DNA of 44,987 bases from Clostridia bacterium (GTDB taxonomy: Bacteria; Bacillota; Clostridia; Christensenellales; Aristaeellaceae), in contig JAUMVT010000012.1 of the NCBI GenBank assembly GCA_030529995.1, positions 1 to 44,987 of the forward strand. The letters are read 5' to 3'. Position numbers and translations under genes: made by a program. Position 1 is the first letter of the stretch; each line of letters begins with the position of its first letter. Positions 26,572-34,643 of the stretch are shown here, piece after piece. The notes beneath the pieces were generated by a model. It made no database searches. It saw only the letters and a program-made list of their open reading frames with translations, and was not told where the DNA came from.

Positions 26572-27792
26572 ATGGCTGAGCTGATGCTGAAGGGGCGGAT
26601 GATCGATGTCAAGACCGGTCGGGTCATTGAAAACGCCGCCGTGCTGGTGAAGGAAAATAAGATTATTTATGCAGGGGAAGCTGCCGGCTGCCCGGCGAGT
26701 GACGCACCGGTGATTGAGGCAGGAGAGGGCACCCTGCTGCCCGGCTTTATGGACGTGCACGCCCACCTGATGGGTGCGGAAGACGCCGGTTCCTTTGCCG
26801 ACGGCGCCCTGTTGGGGGATCAGGTGGTAGGCGCCGTGTATCAGGCAGGGCTGCTGCTGGATGCCGGCTTTACCGGCTTGCGGGACATGAGCGAAGCCGG
26901 GCTGTACGTAGGCCGGGGCATTGACCGGGGCATCATTCGGGGTCCCCGCATTGTGCCCGGGGGCAAGGTGCTGGGCATTACCTCCGGCCATGTGGATCTT
27001 CGCCCGGATCAGACCATCGCCTACTATAACGCTCATGATCACCTGTCCATGTGCTGCGACGGGGTGGACGGCTGCGTGCAGGCGGTGCGGGAACAGTTCC
27101 GCTCCGGGGCGAAATTCATCAAGATCTGCGCCACCGGCGGCGTGTCTTCCCCCACGGATCGGATTGACGATGTGCAGTTCTCCCCGGAGGAGCTGCGCGC
27201 CATGGTCAGCGAGGCACGGCGGCATCATTCCTACGTCACTGCCCACTGCACCGGCTACGAGGGGGCGTATCAGGCACTGCTTGCCGGGGTGGAATGCATC
27301 GAGCACGGGGTGTTCCTGACTCAGCGGGAGATCGACCTGATGGCGGAAAAGCAGGTGCCCCTGGTCACCACCCTGGCTGTATCCCTGGGTGTGGCCAACA
27401 TTCCCGGCCTGCCGGACTGGATGCACGAAAAGGCTGTGGCCTGCGCTCAGGCAAGTATCAACACCATTGCCATGGCACGGAAGGCAGGCATCTGCATCGC
27501 CCTGGGCACGGACTTCTCCAACTCGAAAAACTCCCCCTACCTGGCCAACGGCAGCGAATTCCGAGCCATGGTGAAGGCCGGCATGACCAACCTGGAATCC
27601 CTGCAGGCAGGCACCATCAACGCCGCCAAGGTCATGCGGATGGAGGATCAGGTAGGCTCTCTGGAGGCGGGCAAGCTGGCGGACATTGTGCTGGTGGACG
27701 GCAATCCGCTGGAGGATATCGAGTGCCTGACCCATGCGGATCATGTGAAGCTGGTGGTCAAGAACGGCAAAATCGAAAAGCAAATCGCATAA
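26572..27792 (+). CDS. metal-dependent amidohydrolase (imidazolonepropionase-like/prolidase type)
   Basis: This 406-residue cytoplasmic member of the amidohydrolase superfamily has a (beta/alpha)8 barrel flanked by a small beta-sandwich. The metal ligands are visible: HAH at 63-65 in FMDVHAHL, a probable carboxylated Lys184 in KFIKICATGG, His225 in TAHCTG, His245 in IEHGVF and Asp314 in LGTDFSN. This pattern fits the binuclear group with characterised Xaa-Pro and Xaa-Arg dipeptidases and related cyclic-amide hydrolases. The gene is divergent from the peptide importer operon, so a dipeptidase role on imported peptides is likely but unproven. Imidazolonepropionase itself is unlikely, because no histidine-degradation genes are nearby. 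Confidence 0.85.
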   Translation: MAELMLKGRMIDVKTGRVIENAAVLVKENKIIYAGEAAGCPASDAPVIEAGEGTLLPGFMDVHAHLMGAEDAGSFADGALLGDQVVGAVYQAGLLLDAGFTGLRDMSEAGLYVGRGIDRGIIRGPRIVPGGKVLGITSGHVDLRPDQTIAYYNAHDHLSMCCDGVDGCVQAVREQFRSGAKFIKICATGGVSSPTDRIDDVQFSPEELRAMVSEARRHHSYVTAHCTGYEGAYQALLAGVECIEHGVFLTQREIDLMAEKQVPLVTTLAVSLGVANIPGLPDWMHEKAVACAQASINTIAMARKAGICIALGTDFSNSKNSPYLANGSEFRAMVKAGMTNLESLQAGTINAAKVMRMEDQVGSLEAGKLADIVLVDGNPLEDIECLTHADHVKLVVKNGKIEKQIA

Positions 27793-27804
27793 AGAACGGC
27801 ATAC

Positions 27805-27842
27805 AAAAAGACCCATCCGTGATAAGCGGATGGGTTCTTTTG
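27805..27842 (+). terminator. bidirectional terminator between the amidohydrolase gene and rny
   Basis: A 9-bp stem ACCCATCCG / CGGATGGGT (27811-27819 and 27827-27835), followed by TCTTTT on the plus strand and by CTTTTTG on the minus strand. It serves both convergent genes. Confidence 0.85.
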
Positions 27843-27852
27843 CATGTGTGTC

Positions 27853-29415
27853 TTACTTGGCGTACTCGGTGCTCCGGGTTTCCCGAATGACGTTGACCCG
27901 AATCTGACCCGGATACTCCATTTCCTTTTCGATGCGCTTGGCGATTTCCTTGGCCAGGATCTTGGTGCCCTCATCGGTTACGTCGTCCGGCTTCACCATG
28001 ATGCGCACTTCACGGCCGGACTGGATGGCGTAGCACTTCTCCACACCGTCGAAGCTGTTGGCGATTTCCTCCAGCTTCTCCAGCCGCTTGATGTAGTTCT
28101 CCAGGCTCTCACGGCGTGCGCCGGGACGAGCGGCGGAGATGGCATCGGCAGCCTGCACCAGCACGGCTTCCACGGTCTGGGGCTCTACATCGTTGTGGTG
28201 TGCCAGAATGGCGTGCACCACATCCGGGCTTTCGTGATACTTCCGTGCCAGCTCGGCGCCCAGGGTTACGTGGGTGCCTTCCGCTTCGTGGTCAACGGCC
28301 TTGCCGATGTCGTGGAGCAGACCGGCACGCTTGGCCAGCTGCACGTCTGCGCCCAGCTCTGCTGCCATCATGCCGGCCAGGTGGCTGACCTCGATGGAGT
28401 GCTTCAGCACGTTCTGACCGTAGCTGGTGCGGTACTTCAGCCGACCCAGCAGCTTCACCAGTTCGTGGTGGATGCCGTGCTGATTGGTCTCAAACACAGC
28501 ATTCTCGCCGGCTTCCCGGATCTGGTTTTCCACTTCCTTGCGAGCCTTTTCCACCGTTTCCTCAATGCGGGCGGGGTGGATGCGGCCGTCCATGATCAGC
28601 TTCTCCACGGCAATGCGGGCGATTTCACGGCGAACGGGATCGAAGGCGGATACGATGACGGCCTCGGGGGTATCGTCGATGATCAGATCCACACCGGTGG
28701 CGGTTTCCAGCGCACGGATGTTGCGGCCTTCACGGCCGATGATCCGACCCTTCATGTCGTCATTGGGCAGGGAGATCACCGACACGGTGCTTTCCGCCAC
28801 ATGGTCGGCAGCGCACTTCTGAATGGCCAGGGCGATGATGTTCCGAGCCTTCTTTTCGCCCTCTTCCTTGGCACGGGTTTCGATTTCCCGCACCATGGCG
28901 GCGGCGTCGTGATAGGCTTCCTTCTGCACACGCTCCACAATGATCTGCCGTGCCTCGTCCTGGGTCATGGCGGCAATCCGTTCCAGTTCGGCGTTCTGCT
29001 TCTCGGTCAGTGCCTCGGCTTCTTCCTGCATCTTCTGGATGTCCGCAGCCTTCTTGTTCAGGCTGGTTTCCCGGGCCTCCATGTTGTCAGCCTTCTTGTC
29101 CAGGGTTTCTTCCCGCTGAAGCAGGCGGCGCTCGTTCCGCTGAACTTCCGCCCGGCGGTCGCGGATTTCCTTATCGTTTTCCGCTTTTTCCCGGTCGTTT
29201 TCCGCCTTGGCCTTCAGGATCTCCTCCTTGGCCTCCAGCACCTTTTCCTTCTTGTACTCATCTGCCTTGCGGACAGCGTCGTCATACAGCCGCTTGGCAT
29301 ACTCTTCCGTTCGGCCGATTTTCTTCTCAGCCTCATTCTTGCGGTATGTGTAGCCGCCCAGGGCGCACACGGCGGCAATGAGCAGCGCAATGAGTATGTT
29401 CCATAACCACATCAT
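27853..29415 (-). CDS. rny: ribonuclease Y
   Basis: This 520-residue membrane-anchored endoribonuclease initiates bulk mRNA decay in Firmicutes. It has an N-terminal transmembrane helix (about residues 5-22), a long charged coiled coil (about 25-200), a KH domain ([20 protein letters not shown]) and an HD domain with [12 protein letters not shown]. The C-terminal [15 protein letters not shown] is typical. Start: the ATG at 29415 is preferred, with GGAGGGG about 10 nt before it. A TTG at 29424 is too close to that site, and another ATG lies directly after. Upstream is a promoter-driven non-coding region closed by a strong terminator, so rny must have its own promoter or depend on read-through. 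Confidence 0.96.
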   Translation of the reverse strand: MMWLWNILIALLIAAVCALGGYTYRKNEAEKKIGRTEEYAKRLYDDAVRKADEYKKEKVLEAKEEILKAKAENDREKAENDKEIRDRRAEVQRNERRLLQREETLDKKADNMEARETSLNKKAADIQKMQEEAEALTEKQNAELERIAAMTQDEARQIIVERVQKEAYHDAAAMVREIETRAKEEGEKKARNIIALAIQKCAADHVAESTVSVISLPNDDMKGRIIGREGRNIRALETATGVDLIIDDTPEAVIVSAFDPVRREIARIAVEKLIMDGRIHPARIEETVEKARKEVENQIREAGENAVFETNQHGIHHELVKLLGRLKYRTSYGQNVLKHSIEVSHLAGMMAAELGADVQLAKRAGLLHDIGKAVDHEAEGTHVTLGAELARKYHESPDVVHAILAHHNDVEPQTVEAVLVQAADAISAARPGARRESLENYIKRLEKLEEIANSFDGVEKCYAIQSGREVRIMVKPDDVTDEGTKILAKEIAKRIEKEMEYPGQIRVNVIRETRSTEYAK

Positions 29416-29473
29416 GGTTCGCAATCCCCTCCTTTTTCAAAAAAATCTCATTTCATTATGTGTTCAAACCGAC

Positions 29474-29505
29474 AAAAGCCGCCCGAACCCTCAGGTTCAC
29501 GCGGC
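29474..29505 (-). terminator. strong terminator in front of rny
   Basis: Minus strand: 12-position stem GCCGCGTGAACC / GGTTCGGGCGGC (10 pairs, two central mismatches) with a TGAG loop, followed by TTTTG. It lies 59 nt before the rny start codon. It either ends the non-coding transcript from 29811 or acts as an attenuator for rny. Confidence 0.8.
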
Positions 29506-29550
29506 AGACTGCTTTGGATGGAGCGATTCATGTTGTCATGCTGAATGACT

Positions 29551-29590
29551 GCTGCGAAAGCACGGCAAAAGCCGCCCTTTCAGGCGCAGC
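29551..29590 (-). other. branched hairpin in the rny upstream region
   Basis: GCTGCG (29551-29556) pairs with CGCAGC (29585-29590). Inside, AAAG/CTTT and CGGC-AAAA-GCCG form further stems. On the minus strand the apical loop reads GGCTTTTGCC, the same GGCGGCTTTTG motif seen in the terminator at 29474-29505. Confidence 0.6.
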
Positions 29591-29655
29591 CTAACAGATT
29601 CCCTCGACCTCAAGCCGTTGAAATTTGCGGAAAAGCTGCAAAAGCCCCCTCCTTC

Positions 29656-29811
29656 AAAAACGGGCACGCCTGCCCACATAAAAAGGAAGAGCCCGGGATG
29701 CAGACACAAAATAGCATAAGCGCACAAGCCCCAAAGGGGCATACACGTCGAAGCAACAGGAAATGTCTATCGAAAACAGCCCGAAGGCGAAACCGCCTTC
29801 ATCAGCCGATC
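29656..29811 (-). ncRNA. candidate structured non-coding RNA, unidentified
   Basis: About 156 nt starting 7 nt after a near-perfect promoter and ending in a GGGCA-loop-TGCCC hairpin with TTTTT (29656-29675). The predicted fold has a 7-bp hairpin GAAGGCG/CGCCTTC (29783-29800). Next is a long rod with AGACA/TGTCT (29702-29706 with 29764-29768), an internal bubble and an apical GCCCC-AAA-GGGGC stem (29728-29740). No open frame is convincing. The rod with a central bubble is reminiscent of 6S RNA, but the ends do not pair as 6S requires. It lacks hallmarks of RNase P RNA, tmRNA and SRP RNA. Confidence 0.55.
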
Positions 29812-29817
29812 ATCTCT

Positions 29818-29846
29818 ATTGTACCTGTTTGCACCTGTTATGTCAA
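29818..29846 (-). promoter_or_regulatory. strong promoter of the candidate non-coding RNA
   Basis: Minus strand: perfect TTGACA (29846-29841), 17-nt spacer, TACAAT (29823-29818). Its strength is comparable to the tRNA-operon promoter, and no protein start with a ribosome site follows it. Confidence 0.85.
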
Positions 29847-30041
29847 GGTTGGAATTGGGGGGGACAATGCCGTATGACAAAAGGAAGAGGTTCGTCGCCT
29901 CGTCGAGCAAATGCGTGTCATAGGCACATCTGCCGCTTCAGGGAAGTTTTCTTTGGAACCGGGAGCTGTTTCAATGCTCCGGTGTCTGCGCATGGCATCG
30001 GCAAATGACTCTTGTCAGACACGCAAAGAAGAAATAGCTTC

Positions 30042-30066
30042 AAATAAAAGAAAGCTTCCAAGCTTT
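30042..30066 (-). terminator. terminator downstream of the tRNA-Lys fragment
   Basis: Minus strand: AAAGCTTGGAAGCTTT palindrome followed by CTTTTATTT. Its position, about 50 nt past the 3' end of the tRNA fragment, is right for the original tRNA transcript. The stretch 29847-30041 between the ncRNA promoter and this point contains nothing else that I can support. Confidence 0.6.
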
Positions 30067-30115
30067 GCCAAACCGCATTGTCAGATACGAATTCAGCAAA
30101 AGCGGAAGCTATTCG

Positions 30116-30157
30116 TGCTCCCGGCGGGAGTCGAACCCACGACCTGCTGCTTAAAAG
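30116..30157 (-). pseudogene. 3' fragment of a tRNA-Lys gene (anticodon TTT)
   Basis: Minus strand: anticodon loop CTTTTAA, 3' anticodon stem GCAGC, variable loop AGGTC, T-arm GTGGG-TTCGACT-CCCGC, 3' acceptor strand CGGGAGC and discriminator A. The match to a tRNA stops exactly at the 5' edge of the anticodon loop. The sequence on the other side (TTTTG instead of the expected GCTGC) cannot form the stem, and no D-arm or GCTCCCG acceptor follows. This 42-nt piece is what the distal attachment site of an element integrated in a tRNA anticodon loop would look like. Confidence 0.75.
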
Positions 30158-30220
30158 CAAAAGGTGCGTTTTTCTCTACTTGCCTTACAGAGCCTCCTAA
30201 CGCCGAGTTTTCCTTGATTG

Positions 30221-31147
30221 CTAACGATTGAGCGTGTTCCCGTTGCCCAGTGAATCCGCATGCTGAATCCGTTTATCCTTCCTGTACAGCGAGGGGGACA
30301 GGCCGATATATTTTCGGAAGACACGATTGAACTGGGAGAAGCTGTTGAAGCCGCACAGGGCAGAGATTTCGGTGATGGGCATATCCGAGTTGATGAGCAG
30401 CGCCTGCACGTTGCGGACTCTGGTCATTTGGATGTAATCGGTAACGGAGAAGCCGGTAACATCCTTAAAGCGATGGGAAAGATAGCAGGCACTGATATGA
30501 TGGGTTTCCGCCAGCATTTCCAGGCTTAAGTTTTCGGGATAATGGGTGTGGATGCAGCTGGCCACCGTGTAGATTTTCTGCTCCAGGTCGGACAGAATGG
30601 TCTCTTTTTTGTAAATGTTGCTGTCCTTGTTTAGGAAGAGCAGAATCAGAAATTCAATAAATTTCTGGTGGATAATCAAATTGCGCATGGGATCCATCTT
30701 GGTGGAGAGAAAATAAATGTCGTTGATCTTTCCGCAGAGCCGCCGCCGAAGCTCGGAATCAAAGCGGAAGATGGGCACCTGCTGATTAAAAATGCCGAGC
30801 AGCTGTTCATATTCATTGGATAAGCCAGACACATGGGCAGGGATATTAAACTGGATGATGAGCCGCTTGCAGGGGCGGCCGGTGGGATATTGAGTTTTGT
30901 GCAGCCTTGTCGGGAGAATGCCGATGATGTCGAAAGCATGCACCTCGTAGGGGATGCCCTCAATGAAGTGGATCATGTTCGGGTAGAGGGGAATGCACAA
31001 TTCATAAAACGGATGGAAATGCTGAAACTCCATGTTGATGTCCGCGCTGCGCACATCGTAGTCGAAAAAATAGAAGATGGCATCATTGATTTCATTCACG
31101 CGGATGGCGTATTGATCTTCATAATACAATAAGTTATTCAGCAGCAT
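30221..31147 (-). CDS. AraC-family transcriptional regulator
   Basis: A 308-residue regulator. The N-terminal 170 residues form a probable cupin-type ligand-binding domain (FQHFHPFYELCIPLYPNM, with His residues near the start). The C-terminal about 100 residues form the double helix-turn-helix AraC domain, with ISACYLSHRFKDVTGFS and ITEISALCGFNSFSQFNRVF followed by GLSPSLYR. The frame opens 19 codons earlier, but the ATG at 31147 has AAGGGGGA 7 nt upstream. It is transcribed divergently from the glycan operon and probably activates it when the sugar ligand is present. The coding sequence is visibly more AT-rich than the housekeeping genes to the left. It starts the cluster next to the tRNA fragment. 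Confidence 0.9.
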   Translation of the reverse strand: MLLNNLLYYEDQYAIRVNEINDAIFYFFDYDVRSADINMEFQHFHPFYELCIPLYPNMIHFIEGIPYEVHAFDIIGILPTRLHKTQYPTGRPCKRLIIQFNIPAHVSGLSNEYEQLLGIFNQQVPIFRFDSELRRRLCGKINDIYFLSTKMDPMRNLIIHQKFIEFLILLFLNKDSNIYKKETILSDLEQKIYTVASCIHTHYPENLSLEMLAETHHISACYLSHRFKDVTGFSVTDYIQMTRVRNVQALLINSDMPITEISALCGFNSFSQFNRVFRKYIGLSPSLYRKDKRIQHADSLGNGNTLNR

Positions 31148-31274
31148 GGCTGTTCCCCCTTGCCAGATCGTTTCACTGCCGTGTGCATATATATTCATAA
31201 ACAATGCTGTTTAAGCAATGGCATTTGCCATCGTCAGTCCGGAAATGGCTGATCTGCGGATGCATTGCAAAATA

Positions 31275-31303
31275 AGTGTAGCACACAATTTGAATTTCAT
31301 CAA
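31275..31303 (-). promoter_or_regulatory. promoter of the AraC-family regulator
   Basis: Minus strand: TTGATG (31303-31298), 17-nt spacer, TACACT (31280-31275). The leader to the chosen start is about 120 nt. Confidence 0.65.
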
Positions 31304-31404
31304 TATTCCATGCGTGAAATCATGTGCATGATGGAATTGGTAGAAAAAAAGACGAATTAGCACGGGTTGCCGCATTGGCGCGAAATGCAGGCACGGGCAA
31401 AAAA

Positions 31405-31462
31405 GCATGAAATGCAATAAAGTTTTTTACGAAAAGACATGATATGCGTAGCATTTTCATGC
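31405..31462 (+). promoter_or_regulatory. candidate operators of the glycan operon
   Basis: Two near-identical palindromes, GCATGAAATGC (31405-31415) and GCATTTTCATGC (31451-31462), lie upstream of the binding-protein gene; the second overlaps the -35 box. A further GAAATGCA half-site is at 31382-31389, 27 bp before the same 8-mer at 31409-31416. The positions fit AraC-type activator binding. Confidence 0.45.
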
Positions 31463-31482
31463 GAGATATGTAAAATTATAGA
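31454..31482 (+). promoter_or_regulatory. probable promoter of the glycan operon
   Basis: Weak TTTTCA (31454-31459), 17-nt spacer, TATAGA (31477-31482). A poor -35 is typical of activator-dependent promoters. The leader is about 50 nt, with TAGGAGGAACG before the ATG at 31540. Confidence 0.5.
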
Positions 31483-31539
31483 TAGCGTTTGAGAATGATG
31501 ATTCTTGAACAACCAATAAAATTTTAGGAGGAACGAAAA

Positions 31540-33474
31540 ATGAAGAAGCTCACCGCTCTGCTTTTGGCACTGACATTGCTCCTGACTTCCACAGCCTTTG
31601 CCGCAGAGACTTCCGCAACCTATTCCGAAGCACCCTCCATCACCGCGGCGGGGACTTACGGCAAGGTAGAGGATCGTTTGCCCACTGCGGAGGACATTTT
31701 CGTCTCCACCCAGGATGCTACCGGCGGTGACCTGGCCATCGGCACCTACGGCGGCACCATCAATCTGGTGGGCGGCGGCGGTTCATGGGATCTTTCTCGG
31801 CCCATGCTGGAGACCATCATTCGCCGCAGCACCGACGGCAGCTATTATCCCAACGTCATCAAGAGCTATGAGTATAGTGATGACTACACCGTGTGGACCT
31901 TCCACCTGCGTGAAGGCATGAAGTGGTCCGACGGCGATGATTTCAACGCTGACGACATCACCTTCTGGTACTATATGTGCCACCTGTCCAACTTCGACAC
32001 AAAGAAGAGCTGGACGGCACTGATTGACAAGGAAACCGAGAACTACGCCAAGCTGACCAAGGTGGATGACTACACCGTCACCTGGACCTTCGACACCGCC
32101 AAGTATCCTGCCGACTTCATCGAAAACGGCGACTTTAAGTGGTGCTGGGCACCCTCTCACTGGCTGGGCGATCTGATTCCCTCCTCCATCTATGTGGAGA
32201 ACGAGTACTGGCCGGATACCGGTCTGACGGACGAGCAGGTGCTGGCCAACGCACTGGCCAAGGGCATCGACAAGGCAACCATTAAGGATCTGGGCAAGGC
32301 AGCCGCCTATAACTGCTGGAACATCGGCGGTCTCCCCACCCTGAATTCCTTCGTGCTTCGCGCAGGCGAGACCAATAGCAGCTCTGTGTGCCACCTGGAT
32401 CGCAACGTGTACTACTGGAAGGTGGACGGAGCCGGCCAGCAGCTTCCCTACTGCGACGGCATTGTTTACACCAAGACCTCTGAAGACGGACAGGATCAGC
32501 TCATGTTCCGCTCCGGCGAAGTGGATATTCTGACGGTCAACATGTCTGACATTGCTTCCATTCTGTCCGATATGGGCGACGCCGCTTACCTGCGCACCTT
32601 CTCCAGCACGGACTGGGGCGCTGTGCCTGTCACCTTCAACTACACCCACAAGGACAGCAACTATGCCACGCTGTTCAACAACATCAACTTCCGCCACGCC
32701 ATTTCCATCGCTGTTGACCGCACCGAACTGTCCCAGCTGCTGTTTGACGGCTTCCTGGAGCCCGGTCAGTCCGCACCCCAGCTCGGCAACTTCGGCTATG
32801 ACGAAGAGTGGATCCACCAGTGGACGGAGTATGATCCCGAGACGGCGAAGAGCCTGCTGGCTGAATGCGGCCTGGTCATGGGTAGCGACGGCTTCTATGA
32901 CTTCGCTGACGGTTCCGACTTCCTGCTGACCTTCTACGGCTACCTGGATTCCGGTGCTGTGGATCAATATCCCATCCTTGAGAAGTACTACAATGCCGTT
33001 GGTATCAAGACTGCCTGGAAAGAATACGAAATGGCCGCCTACGATATCGAAATCGACAACAACGACTGGACGGCTGTGATTCAGCCCCATACCAACATCG
33101 GCGGTCTGTCCATGTCCGACCGTCCTGCCCCCTTCGTACCCATCATTCAGTCTGCTGAATGGTACGGCGACTTCGGCACCTGGTACGGCACAAAGGGCGC
33201 AAACGGCGTCGAACCTACCGGTGACATGGCAAAGCTGCTGGAGATCTACGAAAAGTGGGCCTCTACACCCAGCACTGAGGAAAGAGAAGCCTACAACCTA
33301 GAGGTTTATGAAATCCACAAGGCAAACCAGTGGACCATCGCTTATCTGCAGAGCGAGGGCAACTACAATCTGGTTACCTCCAGCCTGAAGAATTATCCTG
33401 AAGATTTGGTTTGGGCTGACCTGTATATGTACGCGAACATTGTCCACTACGAGACGCTGTACAAGGCTGAGTAA
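31540..33474 (+). CDS. ABC transporter substrate-binding protein, family 5 (probably oligosaccharide)
   Basis: A 644-residue exported binding protein of the SBP_bac_5 family, longer than typical OppA. The signal peptide (1-21) ends AFA-AE with no lipobox cysteine. Recognisable segments are LETIIRRSTDGSYYPNVI, WTFHLREGMKWSDGDDF and the NFRHAISIAVDRTEL helix. Family-5 proteins bind peptides in most bacteria but oligosaccharides in several thermophiles and gut anaerobes. The downstream glycosidases favour a glycan ligand here. It is the first gene of the operon with a strong ribosome site, followed by a stem-loop that probably keeps its level above that of the permeases. Confidence 0.9.
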   Translation: MKKLTALLLALTLLLTSTAFAAETSATYSEAPSITAAGTYGKVEDRLPTAEDIFVSTQDATGGDLAIGTYGGTINLVGGGGSWDLSRPMLETIIRRSTDGSYYPNVIKSYEYSDDYTVWTFHLREGMKWSDGDDFNADDITFWYYMCHLSNFDTKKSWTALIDKETENYAKLTKVDDYTVTWTFDTAKYPADFIENGDFKWCWAPSHWLGDLIPSSIYVENEYWPDTGLTDEQVLANALAKGIDKATIKDLGKAAAYNCWNIGGLPTLNSFVLRAGETNSSSVCHLDRNVYYWKVDGAGQQLPYCDGIVYTKTSEDGQDQLMFRSGEVDILTVNMSDIASILSDMGDAAYLRTFSSTDWGAVPVTFNYTHKDSNYATLFNNINFRHAISIAVDRTELSQLLFDGFLEPGQSAPQLGNFGYDEEWIHQWTEYDPETAKSLLAECGLVMGSDGFYDFADGSDFLLTFYGYLDSGAVDQYPILEKYYNAVGIKTAWKEYEMAAYDIEIDNNDWTAVIQPHTNIGGLSMSDRPAPFVPIIQSAEWYGDFGTWYGTKGANGVEPTGDMAKLLEIYEKWASTPSTEEREAYNLEVYEIHKANQWTIAYLQSEGNYNLVTSSLKNYPEDLVWADLYMYANIVHYETLYKAE

Positions 33475-33500
33475 TCACCTTAAGCACATCATCCGGTTCA

Positions 33501-33531
33501 GGGGGGCGGGGAACCAGTTTCCCTGCTCCCC
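33501..33531 (+). other. intercistronic hairpin after the binding-protein gene
   Basis: GGGGCGGGGAA pairs with TTCCCTGCTCCCC (imperfect), followed by TTTATC. The T tract is weak, so it is more likely a partial terminator or mRNA stabiliser than an operon end. The permease gene starts 33 nt later. Confidence 0.55.
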
Positions 33532-33563
33532 TTTATCTCTTTATGCGAAAGGAAATTCATCCT

Positions 33564-34643
33564 ATGAGTGAAAAAAATACAAGCCCAGGGGGCGGGCATT
33601 TCCTGCTTTCGGTAAAGGAGTTTTTCCAGCGTGATCTGGTGCAGTATATCATCAAGCGGCTCCTTATGTTTATTCCCACCCTGTTTTTGATTTCGGTGCT
33701 GATTTTCATCGTCATCCAGTTGCCCGAAACGGACTATGTGGACAGAGAAATTTCCAAGCTGGCTTCCGAAGGCGAATATGTCAGCCAGGTGGAAGCGGAT
33801 GCCCTGCGCGCGGAGTACGGCCTGGATCTGCCCCTGCACGAGCGGTATATCAAGTGGGTGACCGGCATTCTCTGGACGTCATCGGATTCCTCCTATTACC
33901 GGCTGTACGGCTCTCACCATGACTGGAAATATTCCTTTGCCTATGGCAAAAACGTCTTGTCCGTCATCAATGACCGGCTGCCGTTGACGATCCTGGTTTC
34001 CGCCCTGATCCTGATTTTCCAATACGGCGTATCCCTGCCGATTGCGGTGTATGCCTCCACCCATCAGTATTCTATCGGGGACTATATATCCTCCTTCTTC
34101 GGGTTCCTCGGCGCCGCCATCCCCAACTTTATCCTGGCCTTTATGCTGATGTACCTATCGTATAAATGGACAGGCAACGCCAATGTGGGCTTGGATTTAA
34201 GCGGCTTCTTCCCCTTCCTGAAGAGCATGATTATTCCCTTCCTGGTCATCGGCACCTCCGGCACATGCGGCATCATCCGTTCCGTACGTGCCCAAATGCT
34301 GGATGAGGTTGGCCGGCAGTACACCCTGACGGCTCGTGCCAAGGGCGTGCCTGAGCACAAAATCATCATGAAGTATTGCTTCCGTGCGGCCATCAACCCC
34401 ACCGTTTCCGGCCTGGGCGGCGTGCTGTCCACCATGTTCTCCGGCTCCACGGTAACGGCCATGGTGCTGATGATTGACATTCAGGGTCCCGAACTGCTCA
34501 AGGCTTTGCAGACCGGCGATGTGTACCTGGCCGGCGGCATCGTGATGATTCAGGCCATTCTGGTTGTCATCGGCATTCTGTTGTCCGACATTGCCCTAGC
34601 GTTCCTTGACCCCAGAATTCGTTATTCAGGAGGTGGCAGATAA
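33564..34643 (+). CDS. ABC transporter permease (OppB/DppB type)
   Basis: This 359-residue membrane protein is longer than usual because of a roughly 60-residue periplasmic insertion (SKLASEGEYVSQVEADALRA and following) after the first helix. The first helix follows YIIKRLLMFIPTLFLIS. The EAA-loop region is TLTARAKGVPEHKIIMKYCF. The ATG at 33564 has AAAGGAAA upstream, whereas an ATG seven codons earlier has no ribosome site. The stop codon overlaps the next start by one base (TAATG). Confidence 0.9.
   Translation: MSEKNTSPGGGHFLLSVKEFFQRDLVQYIIKRLLMFIPTLFLISVLIFIVIQLPETDYVDREISKLASEGEYVSQVEADALRAEYGLDLPLHERYIKWVTGILWTSSDSSYYRLYGSHHDWKYSFAYGKNVLSVINDRLPLTILVSALILIFQYGVSLPIAVYASTHQYSIGDYISSFFGFLGAAIPNFILAFMLMYLSYKWTGNANVGLDLSGFFPFLKSMIIPFLVIGTSGTCGIIRSVRAQMLDEVGRQYTLTARAKGVPEHKIIMKYCFRAAINPTVSGLGGVLSTMFSGSTVTAMVLMIDIQGPELLKALQTGDVYLAGGIVMIQAILVVIGILLSDIALAFLDPRIRYSGGGR

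Noticed and set aside
29536-29742. 68-codon minus-strand frame within the rny upstream region
   Set aside because: It overlaps predicted hairpins and an internal terminator, has no ribosome site and has a composition unlike the surrounding proteins.
29656-29811. Assignment of the non-coding RNA as 6S, RNase P RNA, tmRNA or SRP RNA
   Set aside because: A rod with a bubble is seen, but the 5' and 3' ends do not pair as in 6S; the conserved cores of the other three classes are absent. It is left unidentified.
29918-30160. 80-codon minus-strand frame over the tRNA-Lys fragment
   Set aside because: Its first codons are the tRNA 3' half itself, so the frame is accidental.
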